DNA of 64,000 nt from Silene conica (GCA_029255685.2 CM055311.2:9545031-9609030), one strand, 5' to 3'. Positions 31,413 through 44,382 are shown, counted from the stretch's first letter. Numbers and translations are program-made. The notes: a model not told the origin generated them from the sequence alone.

Positions 31413-32352
31413 TGTAGGAAATAATTTCTTAAGTTACTCATAAAAGTATTAACTTAATTAATACTGCCAAGGATTATATCAAAAACGAATTGATATTAAA
31501 ACAATAGAACTGAAATAATAGGACAAGGATCATAGAAATAACCTTTGGTCCTATATGTGATCGGCCTAAGAACAATCTAGTATAAACCCAAACTTCAAGG
31601 TAGAAGTTCTCCTTAGATTGCACCAAAAACGACTGAGAAAGATTCTCTCAAAACTCCTCCTAAATTACTATTAATTAATTTAGAGGATTTATTTTGGGAT
31701 TAAGATGATAAACTAATCACGGACAATAAGAGAGGAAAAACGTTTTCTTCTTGTGTCCCCAACCTCACGGCCGAAACCCTCTATATATAGGGTTTTGGTT
31801 TGTGTTAGTATTGTACTTCAATTAGGAAACCTCATTATAATATAATATTTTGATTCAGTTTCCTTATTCCGAACTTCCTTAAAATATCATATATATTTTA
31901 ATACTTTTCGGTGTACAAATTTAATTCCCGGAGAATATTAATTAATTATATTATAATTAATTAATCCCAATTATATTATTCTATCATATATTAAAATATA
32001 ATTAATAAATATAACTTTTATATATATTTATTAGAATTAACATTTAATTCATTTCTCCTAGTTATTATTTAATCATATTAAATGTTTATCATCTACTTAA
32101 CTACATTTAGCTAAGTTTAGCATTTATGTAATTATATTAATATATAATCACATTTCTCAGTACTATCCTATAGGTGTGACCTTTAGGGATCAGCTGATTA
32201 TCGCCATCATATGACAGTAACGTCAAACTTCTAGTGAGCCAATCGTTACCGATAAACGTTAATCAACTGATTAATATACTAAGTATCCCTGCGTGATCTT
32301 GTAAAAGATTTACTCAAATAATCACACACTGTGGAGGACATTTACTCCAACA
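31413..32352 (-). repeat. LTR of copia B1 (3' LTR)
   Basis: A 940-bp LTR, plus-strand ends TGTAGGAAATAA and CTCCAACA. TATA box CTATATATAG on minus at 31781-31790. The U3 nested inverted repeat lies at 32165-32280. No insertions, so it is the clean copy for dating. Confidence 0.9.
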
Positions 32353-33133
32353 ATCTCCCTCTTGTCCTACAAGTGTGTGTGCGATTACGATTCTCATATC
32401 CATGCATTATTCTCCCACTCAATGGAAGACAAATTGCAAAGTCTTACCTTACAAGGTCGTATCTCCCAAGTAATCATATCAGGAGTGGTTTCCTCGACTA
32501 GAGAGCAACATAACTGATACGAATCATATTCGAGCATGGCCATGCGTTTAAGTTACTACTCCTCGAGTGGCCCTGAGAAATATATATAAAACCTGATAAA
32601 GGCTGGATATTTTCCTTGACTTATGACCTGCCGATGGAAGCACAGCATGAAATGACCCAGTAAAAGTCCGATTGGTCTCCTTTTACGGTGTGACCTAGGA
32701 CAGAAACAAAAGCCACCCAAAAACTGTCTATATCGCATGAAATAAACAATGGTCAAAAGAACCGACTTTAGGAATCACGATAGACGTCCCATCCACGACC
32801 AGGCACCTAATGTATCTTAACATTTAGGACTCTATGTTGTGGTCACTATGTCCTATGCGATATCATATAACCATATTTGTTATTGATCAGTCAGACGCTT
32901 GACTTATGGAACATTGAACCTTCCATCCTTCAACTAACAAAATAATCACCTGAGTTATCAGCTCATATTGGTGTTTACGGACAAAAACAGTACATATAAA
33001 GTAAAACAGTTCACTGTGTGGTGTTCAAAAATTGTCGTACAATCCACATGTAATACAATATAAAGAAATTCAATGATTTTATTAAGTAATAATTTTAAAT
33101 GATCAAAAATTAACTAAACAATGTTTATTACAA

Positions 33134-36100
33134 TTATGGAACACGCTTTATCCCCATGGATGAGATGTGCCCTTCATGTTTATTATGCTGTAGTGCCTTA
33201 GTCAGCGGATCAGCAATGTTGTTATCCGTTACAATCTTGCACAATGCTATCTCCTTTTCCTCCATGTAATCTCTTATCAGATGAGCTTTTCTGAGTACAT
33301 GTCTAGATTTGTTGCTAGACTTAGGCTCCTTAGCCTGGAAGATTGCACCACTGTTATCACAATAAAGGGTGATTGGATCTTTCACACTAGGTACTACTTT
33401 TAGTCCTTGTAAGAAATAACGCATCCAAATAGCTTCCTTTGCAGCTTCGGAAGCTTCCAAGTACTCAGACTCTGTTGTAGAATCTGCTGTAACGCTCTGT
33501 TTGGAACTCTTTCAACTGATTGCTCCACCATTAAGAGTAAAGACAAAACCCGACTGAGATTTAGAATCATCACGATCGGTTTGGAAACTAGCATCTGTGT
33601 AACCCTTTGCACTTAGCTCCACGTCTCCACCATATACCAGTGCCCAATCCTTAGTCCTTCGTAAGTACTTAAGGATGTTCTTGACAACTATCCAGTGACT
33701 TTCACCTGGATTATTTTGGTAACGGCTGACCATACTCAATGCATATGCCACGTCAGGACGTGTGCACATCATGACATACATGATCGACCCTACTGCCGAA
33801 GCATAAGTGATCCGACTCAGGCGTTCAGTTTCTTCCGGTGTTGTAGGTGATTGTTTCTTACTCAGATGCACCCCATGAACAACAGGAAGGTAACCTCTCT
33901 TGGAGTTTGTCATACTGAATCTATCAAGAATATTATATATATAATCTTCTTGACTCAATGCTAACATCCTTTTCGATCTATCTCTATAGATGCAGATGCC
34001 TAGAATCCTCTGTGCCTCACCCAAATCTTTCATTTTAAAATGGTTCTTTAACCATGCCTTAACCGACGAAGCATGGGAATGTCGTTTCCAATTAGTAGTA
34101 TATCATCTACATACAATACTAGGAATACGATTTTACTCCCACTTGACTTGATATACAGACATGGTTTTTCGACATTTCGAATGAATCCGTTCTGTTTTAT
34201 CACGTCATCAAAACGATGATTCCAACTCCGTGATGCTTGCTTAAGTCCATAGATGAAACGCTTGAGCTTGCACACTTTCTTAGGATGTTTAGGATCGATG
34301 AAACCCTCAGGCTATCTCATATACAGTTCTTCTTCCAAAAACCCGTTTAGGAAGGCGGTTTTCACATCCATTTGCCAGATCTCATAATCATGAAATGCGG
34401 CTATCGCTAAGATAATCCGAATAGATCTAAACATTACGACTGGAACAAATATCTCATCATAGTGCAACCCGTGTACTTGAGTGAAACCTTTTGCCACCAA
34501 TCGTGCTTTATAAACATCTGGTTGTCCATCTAGTGCACGCTTTATCTTATAAAGCCATTTGTACTGTAGGGGTTTTACCTTTTCAGGCAAATCAACCAAA
34601 TCCCATACTTGATTCTCTTGCATGAAATCTATTTCGGACTGCATGGCTTCGAGCCATAGCTTAGAGTCGGAACATGTCATGGCTCCTTTGTAGGTAGCTG
34701 GTTCGTTACTCTCAAGGAGTAATAGGTTTTCTGCACCACCTTCCTCAACCATACCAATGTATCGGTCTGTGGGGTGAGAAACGCGAACCGTCCTCCTAGG
34801 TTCCTCTGGAATGGATACCATAGCAGATGTGGAAGGAACACTTTCTTCCATCACACTGTTGGTTTCTGGTTCTTGAACCTCTGACAAATTAAAAGTTCTA
34901 CTACTCTGTTTGTTCGAGAGAAACTCTTTCTCTAAAAACTTCGCACTAGCCGCAACAAACATTCTTTGTTCGGTAGGTGAGTAAAAGTAGTGACCAAAAA
35001 TTCCTTTAGGATAACCTACAAAGTAAGTCTTGACCGATCGTGGGCCTAGCTTGTCTTCGTGTCTCCACTTGACATAAGCTTCACAGCCCCAAACCCAAAT
35101 AAAGGACAAGTCGGGAACTTTTCCTTTCCACATCTCATATGGAGTCTTGTCTGCTGCTTTAGTCGGACTTCGGTTAAGTATTAGAGCAGCTGATTGAAGA
35201 GCAAATCCCCATAATGAATCAGGCACAACCGTGTGACTCATCGTGGATCGAACCATATCTAATAAAGTTCGATTTCTTCGTTCGGATACACCATTTAATT
35301 GTGGTGTTCCAGGTGGAGTCAACTGCGATACAATACCATAGTCTTTCAGGTGTTGATCAAACTCAGTCGAAAGATACTCGCCACCACGATCAGATCGAAG
35401 TGCCTTTATCTTCCTATCCAATTGGTTCTCAACCTTATTTTGGAATTCCTTGAACTTGTCAAAGGATTCACTTTTATGTTTCATTAAATAGACATACCCG
35501 TATCTACTTAAATCATCCGTAAAAGTGATGAAATATCTATAGCCGTCTCTTGCTGTGATTGTCATAGGACCACATACATCTGTATGTATGAGTCCTAGAA
35601 GATCACTAGCTCGCATTCCAATACCTTTAAAGAAAATACGAGTCATCTTTCCGATGAGACATGATTCACACGTACCAATTGATTCGTAATGAAATGGTGG
35701 TATTGACCCATTCTTAATGAGTTTCTCTACGCGTTTTTCATTGATGTGTCCCATTCGACAATGCCATAGATACGTTTGTTCTTTATCACCTGTTTTAGCC
35801 CTTTTATTATTCACATGATAAACCTCGGTGGTTTGGTCTAAAACATATATTCCGTTTACGGAAACAACTTTTCCATAAATCATATCGTTTAATGAAAAAG
35901 TACAACAATTGTGCTTAATATTAAAACAAAAACCTTCTGAATCCAAAACAGAAATAGAAATAATGTTTTTCGACAAACTAGGAACAAAATAACAATATTT
36001 AAAAATAACTTGAAACCACTAGGTAGTTTGAGTACATAAGTTCCTATGGAGACAGCTGCAACCTTTGCTCCATTTCCAACACGAAGGTCAACGTCCCCTT

Positions 36101-37157
36101 TCTCAAGTTTGCGGACGTCCTTAAACCCTGCAAGGGATTACACAAGTGAGAACCACAACCAATATCAAATACCCATGTTGCTGAACTTGCATGGTTTATT
36201 TCAATCATATGAATAAATGACGGTGTACCTGTGGCTGTCACTCGTCCAGCCTTGATATCCTCGAGGTACTTAGGGCAGTTCCTTTTCCAATGCCCAGACT
36301 CGTGGCAATGGTGGCACTCTCCTTCTTTCCCTTTGCTCTTAGTTTTGGCCTTTGAGTTACTGGTCTCACCAGGTCCACTCTTGGGCTTCGGTTGCTTTCT
36401 TTTGAACTGAGGCTTCTTAACATTTAAGGGAGCCTTTCCCTTTCCCTTTCCCTTCCAATTAGCTTGTATGACAAGGACGTCCTTCTTAGCACTCTCACTC
36501 AAATTGAGATCCTTCTCAGCTTGCACGAGCTGAGAGTGGAGTTCATGAAGACTTTTCTTCATGTCATTCATGTTATAATTCACCCTAAATTGGGTGAACC
36601 CATCATGAAGAGAGTGTAAGATTCGGTCTACAATGATTGACTCCTCAATCTTGCAAACGAGAGACTCCAGAACTTCCACATTCTCAATCATCTTGAGGAT
36701 GTGTGGGCTAACAGCTTGGCCCTTGGACAGTGTAGCTTCGAAGAAGCGGACTGCTGCGTCATATCTCATGATTCACGGAGCTTGCGAGAATTCATTGTTA
36801 AGGGTGGTGAAAATCTTATTCGCACCTTGTGAAATGAAGTGGCGCTGCAAATTGCTTTCCATTGCATAAATAAGTACATTCTTAATCGCATCAGCTTCAC
36901 GAACGAACTCATCATATGCAGTTCGTTGGGCTCCAGTCCTTACAGTTGGTTCAGCCGGTACTGGCTCAACACAAAAACTTTAATTTACCGTCAGCAATGG
37001 CAGCATTCCGTAATGCTGCCTCCCAATCGGTAAAGTTACTCCCATCATTCTTAAGGAGGGAGTTTAGATTGTAGGAGACGTGGTCCATAAAAGAGCGTAA
37101 CCACGACTCCCTAGTGAGGGTGGCGCTAGGGCCCGGAGTTGCATTTGGATCAGTCAT
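33134..37157 (-). pseudogene. copia B1 gag-pol polyprotein, broken
   Basis: Angela/BARE-type polyprotein starting MTDPNATPGPSATLTRESW. Recognisable in order: GAG with the NDGSNFTDWEAALRNAAIAD block, CCHC knuckle (CHHCHESGHWKRNC), protease region, integrase (HCRMGHINEKRV, HTDVCGPMTITARDGYRYF, PPGTPQLNGVSERRNRT), reverse transcriptase (LYVDDILLIGND) and RNase H end (RKAHLIRDYMEEKEI). The order is complete, but at least half a dozen breaks make it a fossil. It is very similar to the B2 copy on the other strand at 51064-56650. Confidence 0.9.
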
Positions 37158-37236
37158 TTTATAAGGCAGATATTAAATGATCTACAAATGAGAAAATAAA
37201 TAAACATGAGAAATCAATGAATTTAAAACCAATGAA

Positions 37237-37826
37237 TGTCTGCAAAGTGAGGGATTTGGTGAGTGCAGGTTATCAAGGGGATCAATGGATGGATGGTAGG
37301 TTTACTTTCCAGGGAGTTTACAGATGGTTGCAGGGTTCACACACCCCTGTTCAGTGGTATAAGGAAGTTTGGGATAAGTGGGTCATTCTTAATCATGCTA
37401 TTATTGGGTGGCTGATTGAAAGAGAAGCTTTAAATACAAGAAGTAAGATGCAAAAATTTGGTATTGCTGATACAGATAGATGTGTACTGTGTGAGGCTGA
37501 GGAGGAAACTCACAAGCATTTATTTGAGAAGTGCTTATACAGTATTCAGATCATTGATGGCATTGAGATGCTATTCCAGTTAAGCATTGAGAATGGTCAC
37601 AATCATCAAACCAGGGTGAGAAAGAAGGTTACAAGAGTACTAAGGATGGCAACTCGGTATTTCATCTGGCAGGAGAGAAATTGCTGCGGGCATGAGGGGG
37701 TTCTGCGAAGACCTCAAGTAGTTATAATTTATTCAGTCTCAAGTGTTATGTAGACTTAAAAATTTGATGAATGAAACTCATAGAAGAGTAGAGGATCAAT
37801 GGTGTAGGGATGTCCTTAATCTCTAG
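37237..37826 (+). pseudogene. LINE ORF2 C-terminal part with zf-RVT zinc domain
   Basis: Open frame of about 170 codons with the zinc-binding domain of plant LINE reverse transcriptases: WVILNHAIIGWLIEREALNT, then DRCVLCEAEEETHKHLFEKC (C..C..H..C). It ends in a typical LINE C-terminus (RRVEDQWCRDVLNL, stop TAG 37824-37826). This tail is in another frame than the zinc domain, so one frameshift lies between about 37690 and 37735, after the FIWQERN motif. Endonuclease and RT domains are lost by 5' truncation. Confidence 0.8.
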
Positions 37827-37881
37827 GTTGTAAAGTTTTATTATTATTAATGGAAAAGCTTACATTTTACCAAAAAAAAAA
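37237..37881 (+). mobile_element. 5'-truncated LINE in copia B1 leader
   Basis: Plus-strand LINE end in the leader of B1, with coding part followed by TTATTATTATTAATGG and a poly-A of about ten bases (37872-37881). The left boundary comes from comparison with the uninterrupted B2 leader (50960-51060). About 25 bases of that leader are missing at the insertion point, and no clear TSD is seen. Confidence 0.75.
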
Positions 37882-39874
37882 TCATAATATAATCGATCTC
37901 ACTCAAAGAATTATATAATGTATCCCAAGACCCAAATCCCGATTTGGTGAGTTAACCCTTTAACTGGTTCTACATTAGAACTCTTAGTCGACAAATTTCT
38001 TAAATTTATCTATTAGTCCACAATGATTTCAATAGCTTGATTGAATCATTGTGTTGAGTTCAACTAGGTCACAACACACTACTTACCCGAGGTAAAAGGG
38101 GTCCATATGGAGATAACAATAGGTCCTATATGCCCACCGACGAACAAGGGATTCATAGTTGTTTGATCTAGAAAGGCTAAAGTCTCAATTTTATAAAGAG
38201 TGAGATCCCATCACTATTTTAAACTCATTTAAGTGAACGATTTGATATGAGTAGGAATGAGTGATGGCAAAAAAAAAACATCATATGCCAAAATGCAAAA
38301 TAATCTACATGAGTCATTTTACATGCATATAGGTTGTTTGATTTTGGCGGAACATATTGATATCCAACATTCAAGCAATAAAGATAAGAACGTAAAACAT
38401 TAAAATCCTAGTGTGGCTTATCCTATGAAAAACAGTAAATACTACTTGGAATCCAATCATATAGACCCTAGAAGCTTCATGGATCACCGTTCTTCATCTC
38501 GAGATGTAAACTGGAAATAGAGACCCGGATGCATCAAACTCCTCTTCTTCTTTTTCTTCTTTGTTCTAAGCTATTACAATGTAAATCCTATTTACATTAA
38601 TCTAAAATAAAGAAAAATTAAAATATAAAGCGGAGATGCGAGATCTCATAAATTATATCACTTGATTACTTTCCACCATTACCGAAAAGTAACCAAAAAC
38701 TAAAGCCACACTAGATTACATGATTATACTTGACAACAATTGTAAAAATAAATTTAACCTTCATTGAAAAACAATATCATTAACAATATAATAAAAACAT
38801 TCATAATGCAATATTACCCAAACCACCATTAATTTTCAAATTACATGTCACACATGTAAACCATAATCCAAATAAATTCCAAACAATTTTAGAATCTAGT
38901 AAGTATCATCAATTAGATACAATAAACCTTTTAAAATAAATAAATGATTAAGTAACCGAAAAATTATCAAATAATTTTCGTTTATTTTATTTCTTTCCCA
39001 CGGAAATCACACGGTTATACCCCTTTTTTTTCGAAAAAAATCGTTACAATTACAAAACATATTTTATAATTTAGTTAATTTGAATATTATCACATAATAT
39101 AAATAAAAACGAAAACAAATAAAATAACCCTAAAATCCAATTTTACGGTTTTTTAATACCCCTTTTTTGTTTTATCTTTATAAATTTGTTCTAATTTTAA
39201 ATCTTTATTTATAATTTAGTTAATATAAATTATCATATAATATTAATAATAACAAAAGCAACAAATCACAAAAATAGGGTAGGGCCGAAAAAAAAACTTG
39301 CGGTCCAATACTACACGTTTTTTTTTTTTTTTTTTGTTAAAAAAAAGGCAAGTACCCATATTATCAAATAATATCATGTAAATTGAGATATTCACAAGAT
39401 ATCATACTATTTCCTTAAATGGTATAATCAAGGTAGAAATAAATCACTCATAGTAGCACAAAAAATCATCTCATAATTTTGTGTTATAGTTCTAATCATA
39501 TCAGATTTTTAAAAATTTCCAAATATTGTCATCAAGATTAACTTTTTTAATTTATGTGAACAATATTCATTCATCTTAACAATTTAAAACAAATTAATCT
39601 AATTTTAACAATATCTTGATTGAACTTTTAATAATCATTGATCTATATCATTGTTATGAGCATCATCACATGATAATTATTTAACAATTAAAATAACAAA
39701 ATAAAATAAAAAACGAAACCAACAAAAAAACGTGAACCAAAAAAAAATTTTAGTCGTGACATATCACGAAAAAAAACAGACCGAAAAAAAAAACTTTTTT
39801 TTTTTTAAACCGTGAAAAATATGTGTGCCGTGGGATTTTAATTCTCAATTAATTATCAAAACGGTTTTGGAAAA

Positions 39875-39888
39875 TGGCTCTGATACCA
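39875..39888 (-). promoter_or_regulatory. primer-binding site of copia B1
   Basis: Minus strand TGGTATCAGAGCCA, complementary to initiator tRNA-Met, two bases from the inner LTR end at 39891. Confidence 0.85.
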
Positions 39889-40438
39889 CTTGTAGGAAAT
39901 AATTTCTTAAATTACTCTTAAAAGTATTAACTTAATTAATACTGCCAAGGATTATATCAAAAACGAATTGATATTAAAACAATAGAACTGAAATAATAGG
40001 ACAAGGATCATAGAAATAACCTTTGGTCCTATATGAGATCGGCCTAAGAACAATCTAGTATAAACCCAAACTTCAAGGTAGAAGTTCTCCTTAGATTCAC
40101 CCAAAACGACTGAGAAAGATTCCCTCAAAGCTCCTCCTAAATTACTATTAATTATTTTACAGGATTTATTTTGGGATTAAGATGATAAACTAATCAAGGA
40201 GAATAAGAGAGGAAAAACGTTTTCTTCTTGTGTCCCCAACCTCACGGCCGAAACCCTCTATATATAGGGTTTAGGTTTGTGTTGGTATTGTACTTCAATT
40301 AGGAAACCTCATTATAATATAATATTTTGAGTCAGTTTCCTTATTCCGAACTTCCTTAAAATATTATATACGAGTATATTTTAATACTTTTCGGTGTACA
40401 AATTTAATTCCCGGAGAATGTTAATTAATTATCTTATA

Positions 40439-40697
40439 CTACTCCATTCATATCCATTCGATACATTTGCTTTTCGTACACTATTCACAAGTTAACTTTC
40501 AATTTCAATTTTCTCTCAATACGTAAGAAAAAACATATTCATGTGGGATCTTGTTTAATTCGTCTTTATGAGTACATTGAAAATATATAATTTTTATAAT
40601 TTTTACAAATACGTAGCTAAAGATATTAAGCACGTAAAACGTGCGTTGCCAAACGTGAAAAAACAAATGTATCAAATGGATAAAAATGGAGGGAGTA
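40439..40697. mobile_element. Stowaway-like MITE in B1 LTR
   Basis: Absent from the other B1 LTR. Ends CTACTCCATTCATATCCATT and, inverted, TTACTCCCTCCATTTTTATC, flanked by TA. The CTCCCTCC-type end and TA target are typical of Stowaway (Tc1/mariner) MITEs. About 258 bp. Confidence 0.8.
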
Positions 40698-40807
40698 ATT
40701 AATTAATACCAATTATATTATTCTATCATATATTAAAATATAATTAATAAATATAACTTTTATATATATTTATTAGAATTAACATTTAATTCATTTCTCC
40801 TAGTTAT

Positions 40808-41092
40808 GGCGTTTGGTTCAACTAGTTGGAATGGAATGGAATGGAGTTTGATAGTATGGCGGTATAGGGTTCTAAATCCATACTTGTATAATCTTGTTTG
40901 GTTCATGATAATTTATTGAAGGGAGGAATGGAGTTAGAAACCAAGGGAGTAAGGTGGGTATGGGATTCCAAGGGGTTGAGGTGGAGTTAGAATCCATTGG
41001 GTATCTAACTCCATCCCAAATCACCCCAACCAAACACTGGAATGGACTAAATCCATTCCATTCCATTCCAATATACCCAACCAAACGCCCCC
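40808..41092. mobile_element. MITE with GGCGTTTGGTT ends in B1 LTR
   Basis: Absent from the other B1 LTR, and it replaces about 15 bases there. Ends GGCGTTTGGTTCAAC and CCAACCAAACGCCCCC, with subterminal GGAATGGAATGGAATGG / CCATTCCATTCC repeats that fold on themselves. About 285 bp, noncoding. Confidence 0.75.
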
Positions 41093-41504
41093 TAAATGTT
41101 TATCATCTACTTAACTACATTTAGCTAAGTTTAGCATTTATGTAATTATATTAATATATAATCACATTTCTCAGTACTATCCTATAGGTGTGACCTTTAG
41201 GGATCAGCTGATTATCGCCATCATATGACAGTAACGTCAAACTTCTAGTGAGCCAATCGTTACCGATAAAGGTTAATCAACTGATTAATATACTAAGTAT
41301 CCCTGCGTGATCTTGTAAAAGATTTACTCAAATAATCACACACTATGGAAGACATTTACTCCAACAAGGGTAAGAGGGGGAAAGGAAAGAGATTACCTAA
41401 AACTTAATTGGTTGTTTGGTTACTTTAAGAAAGAGAACTATTGGTCCACTCACACTCACTCCTACCACTAACACACAACACCACAAGCAACCACTTATCT
41501 ACTG

Positions 41505-41830
41505 GCGGCAGTGATGGTTACGGAGGTGGCATGGCGGTGGTGGACGTGGAGGTGTCATGGCGGTGGTGGCGGTGGTGGGGTGTCATAGCGGCGATGGTGG
41601 TGGCGGCGGTGATGGTCACAACGGTGATGGTGGTGGGGGTGTCAGCGGTGGTGGTGGTAGATATGTCATGGCGGTGGCGGTGGTGGTTACAACGGTGATG
41701 GTGGTGTGGTGTCATGGCAGTGATGGTGGTGGGGGTGTCTGGACGGTGGTGGTGGCAGTGGTGGGGCGGCGGCATCATGGTGGTGATTTGGTGGTGACTA
41801 TTGTGGTGGTAGTTGTAAGTGTGGTGGTAG
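41505..41830. repeat. GGTGG-rich minisatellite
   Basis: Degenerate units of about 6-30 bases around GGTGGTGGC and GTGTCATGGCGGTGG. The long open frames it creates on both strands (glycine-rich or histidine-rich) are compositional. Confidence 0.85.
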
Positions 41831-42879
41831 GTGAAGAGAGTAGTTGAAGGATAACAAGGGTAATGAAATCTCATACCCTAGGGGGGGTAAGGAATTAGAT
41901 GGATTGAGGGGTAAGGGATGGAGTTTCATTCCCTTTGTTTATGTAACACCCTCATAACCCAAGGCCTTTAAATAGGACCATCAGACTATGACGACATTAC
42001 CATCTAAGTTACCTGAGGTACAGTATAAGATAAACAACCATAAAGCACTTTATTATAAGTAAAGTACCATAGTGTAAAGGTGAAAATACAACCGTTTGCC
42101 AAACAAACTGTAAAACAAAGATACATGCGGAAGCTAAAACTCATAGACTCTACAGAACTATGGATGATCCCTCCTCCTAAGCCAACAAACAATGCTCTTC
42201 TGCGAACCTGAGATTCTGCCCATTAATACATGGATCATCACAGTAAAACAACAATAACCATCAGCAACTGAATAATAAGACGGATACAATGTTAAGGCAC
42301 AACACAACCTGTTGACATTATCACTGCTATTACGGTCACACAACACCCGTGGTGGTCTTTAGCCCCACACCAATTCCCCCACTTACCGCAGCAAGGATAC
42401 CTAGACCATTAATGTGGACATCCTCTCCGTGGCGGGTTCCACAAAGAGCAATCATAGGAGTGAGACCCGTTTCCCGCAATGGTCCCACACATTACCTTTT
42501 TAATCTCAATAGTCATATAGTAATATAGTGATATCAGGTAATAAGACGGTATCGTCACAATCATCATTATACATAAACTGGGTAGGGAAACCCTACCTCA
42601 ATAGCAAAACATTAGTATAGAAAGCGAAATCCTCCTACCAACGCTCCTCTACGAATCCTCCTCATAAGGATTATACAAATATGGATTACTCACTAAACAA
42701 CCACAACTATGATATAAGTATGATAGAGTAACACTTACTTGGTAGAAACGGATTAGGTAGATGATCGACGCGACTAAACCTTTGCTAAACAACCTTGAAG
42801 GACTTGCAAGGGAGAAGAGGGGAGGGATTAGGTTTTTCTTTTTCTGATTTAGGTAAATGAGGTTTTTAACCTCTGTTTA

Positions 42880-42888
42880 ATTTATATA
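42880..42888 (-). promoter_or_regulatory. TATA box of LTR G3
   Basis: Minus strand TATATAAAT, about 25-30 bases downstream (transcription sense) of the first palindrome of the 42913-43068 array. Confidence 0.5.
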
Positions 42889-42912
42889 ATTACCGCGGTC
42901 TAACATCTGGAA

Positions 42913-43068
42913 AAAGCTTACTCAGCGGAGTACGACATACTCGACCGAGTACGACATACTCGGCCGAGTGCGACTTACTCGACCGAGTATCGCCTACTCG
43001 GCCGAGTTGGTTCACAACTCGGTTTCTGTCTACAAGACTCGACCGAGTGCGACTTACTCTGCCGAGTA
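42913..43068. repeat. regular array of ACTCGGYCGAGT palindromes
   Basis: On the minus strand the 12-base palindrome ACTCGGCCGAGT or ACTCGGTCGAGT recurs with 7-base spacers of related sequence (AGGCGAT, AAGTCGC, ATGTCGT, ATGTCGT), giving a 19-base period over five units at 42918-43008. Two further units lie at about 43036-43068 after a gap. It sits immediately upstream of the TATA box in U3. Confidence 0.85.
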
Positions 43069-43440
43069 AATAACTTCTCTTCATGTTTGGACTGTGGGAG
43101 TAGTTTCATGATCCAAGGTAATGATTAGAGTTTGTCTAATAATGAGTAAAATATTATTAACTTGTATGTCAAGTTATAAAGATTAACATAAGGTCGATCT
43201 TTATGGTATTTTGCTTATTATGAAGGATAGTGTGAGTTGTTTTCATCTATTCGGTTTTGTACCATTTTTAGTAAGTGGGAGATATCACTTTTAGTGAGAG
43301 TTTTTGCCAAGTAATAAAAAATAGATTGTTATTACGAGAGTATAGACATTGTGACAACGTGTGTTTATGACAGTTAGGTTTAGATTATTATGAGATATGT
43401 TCTCAAATGTTCGAATTTGTTCCGCTTTTCTTCTGAGTTT

Positions 43441-44382
43441 TGTTGGAGTAGATGTCCTCCACAATGTGTGTGATTATTTGAATAAATCTTTTACAGGATC
43501 ACACAGGGATACTTAGTATATTAATCAGTTGGTTAACGTTTATCGGTAACGATTGGCTCACTAGTAGTTTGAGTTACTTTCATATGATGGCGATAATCAA
43601 CTGATCCCTAAAGATCACACCTATAGGATAGCACTGAGAAATGTGATTATATATTGATATAATTACGTAAATGCTAAACTTAGCTAAATGTAGTTAAGTA
43701 GATGATAAACATTTAATAATAAATAGGAGAAATGAATTAAATGTTAATTCTAATAAATATATATAAATATTATATTTATTAATTATATTTTAATATATCA
43801 TATTATAGAATAATATAATTGGGTTAATTAATTATAAGATAATTAATTAATGTTATCCGGGAATTATAATTGTACACCGAAAATTATTAAAATATGTATG
43901 ATATTTTAAGGAAATTCGGAATAAGGAAACTGACTTAGAGTATTATAATATAAGGAGGTTTCCAGGAAACTGGAAGTACAATACCAACACATACCAAAAC
44001 CCTATAAGAAGGGGATTTCGGCCGTGTGGTAGGCGAACGAAAAAAATAAGTTGTTTTCTCTCTTGTTCTCTTTGATCAGTTTATGATCTTAAAATCCCAA
44101 AACAAATCCTCTAAGATAATTAAAAGTAATTTAGGAGGAGCTTTGAAGGGATCTTTCTCAGTCATCTTGGGTGCAATCTAAGGAGAACTTCTACCTTGAA
44201 GTTTGGGTTTATACTAGGTTGTTCTTAGGCCGATCTCATATAGGACTAATGGTTAATTCTATATTCTTGACTGTTTAATTCTTGCAATTGAGGTTTTATT
44301 GAATCGTTTTTGATATAATCCTTGACAGTATTAATATGATAATTAATACTTTTATAAGTAATTTAAGAAATTATTTCCTACA
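43441..44382 (+). repeat. LTR of copia B2 (5' LTR)
   Basis: A 942-bp LTR from TGTTGGAGTAGATG to TTATTTCCTACA, the reverse-orientation equivalent of the B1 LTR. The U3 nested inverted repeat lies at about 43515-43635. TATA-type CTATAAGAAGGGG near 44001. Confidence 0.88.

Larger units (their letters stand above)
31413..41366 (-). mobile_element. Ty1/copia element B1, Angela/BARE type
   Basis: Minus-strand element with LTRs at 31413-32352 and 39891-41366, flanked by agagt and agggt (a TSD with one difference). Behind the right LTR lies a primer-binding site (TGGTATCAGAGCCA on minus, 39875-39888). Gag-pol covers 33134-37157. A 5'-truncated LINE sits in the leader, and two MITEs sit in the right LTR. 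The shared LTR parts differ by about 3 percent in the best-aligned 480 bases, suggesting roughly one to two million years. Broken: at least half a dozen breaks in the coding region. It is the same family as copia B2, in opposite orientation. Confidence 0.9.
39891..41366 (-). repeat. LTR of copia B1 (5' LTR, with two MITEs)
   Basis: Second B1 LTR. Without its two MITEs it matches 31413-32352 along the whole length. The MITEs therefore arrived after B1 inserted. Confidence 0.88.
31372..41941. mobile_element. TIR element (left end GGGGGCGTTTGGTT), split by copia B1
   Basis: The outer parts are 31372-31412 and 41367-41941. The left end GGGGGCGTTTGGTT is a frequent end of plant PIF/hAT-like MITEs; the same end starts the MITE inside the B1 LTR at 40808. 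Purine-rich DNA flanks both sides of B1, consistent with one interrupted unit. The right end is not reached because a gypsy LTR starts at 41942. The right part holds a GGT-rich minisatellite (41505-41830). No transposase. Confidence 0.45.
41942..43440 (-). mobile_element. gypsy-type LTR, partial (G3)
   Basis: Begins TGTAACACCCTCATAACCC on plus, so on the minus strand it ends GGGTGTTACA like the solo LTR at 52554. A TATA box on minus (TATATAAAT) lies at 42880-42888, preceded by a regular array of ACTCGGYCGAGT palindromes. The other LTR end is not seen because copia B2 starts at 43441; it may lie outside the window. Preceding 5 bases gttta would be the TSD. No coding region. Confidence 0.65.

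Noticed and set aside
41441-41874. Glycine-rich and histidine-rich open frames
   Set aside because: Products of the GGTGG minisatellite, open on both strands; not protein genes.
43085-43440. Separate element between palindrome array and copia B2
   Set aside because: No ends, TSD or repeats found; simplest reading is the remaining U3 of the G3 LTR.
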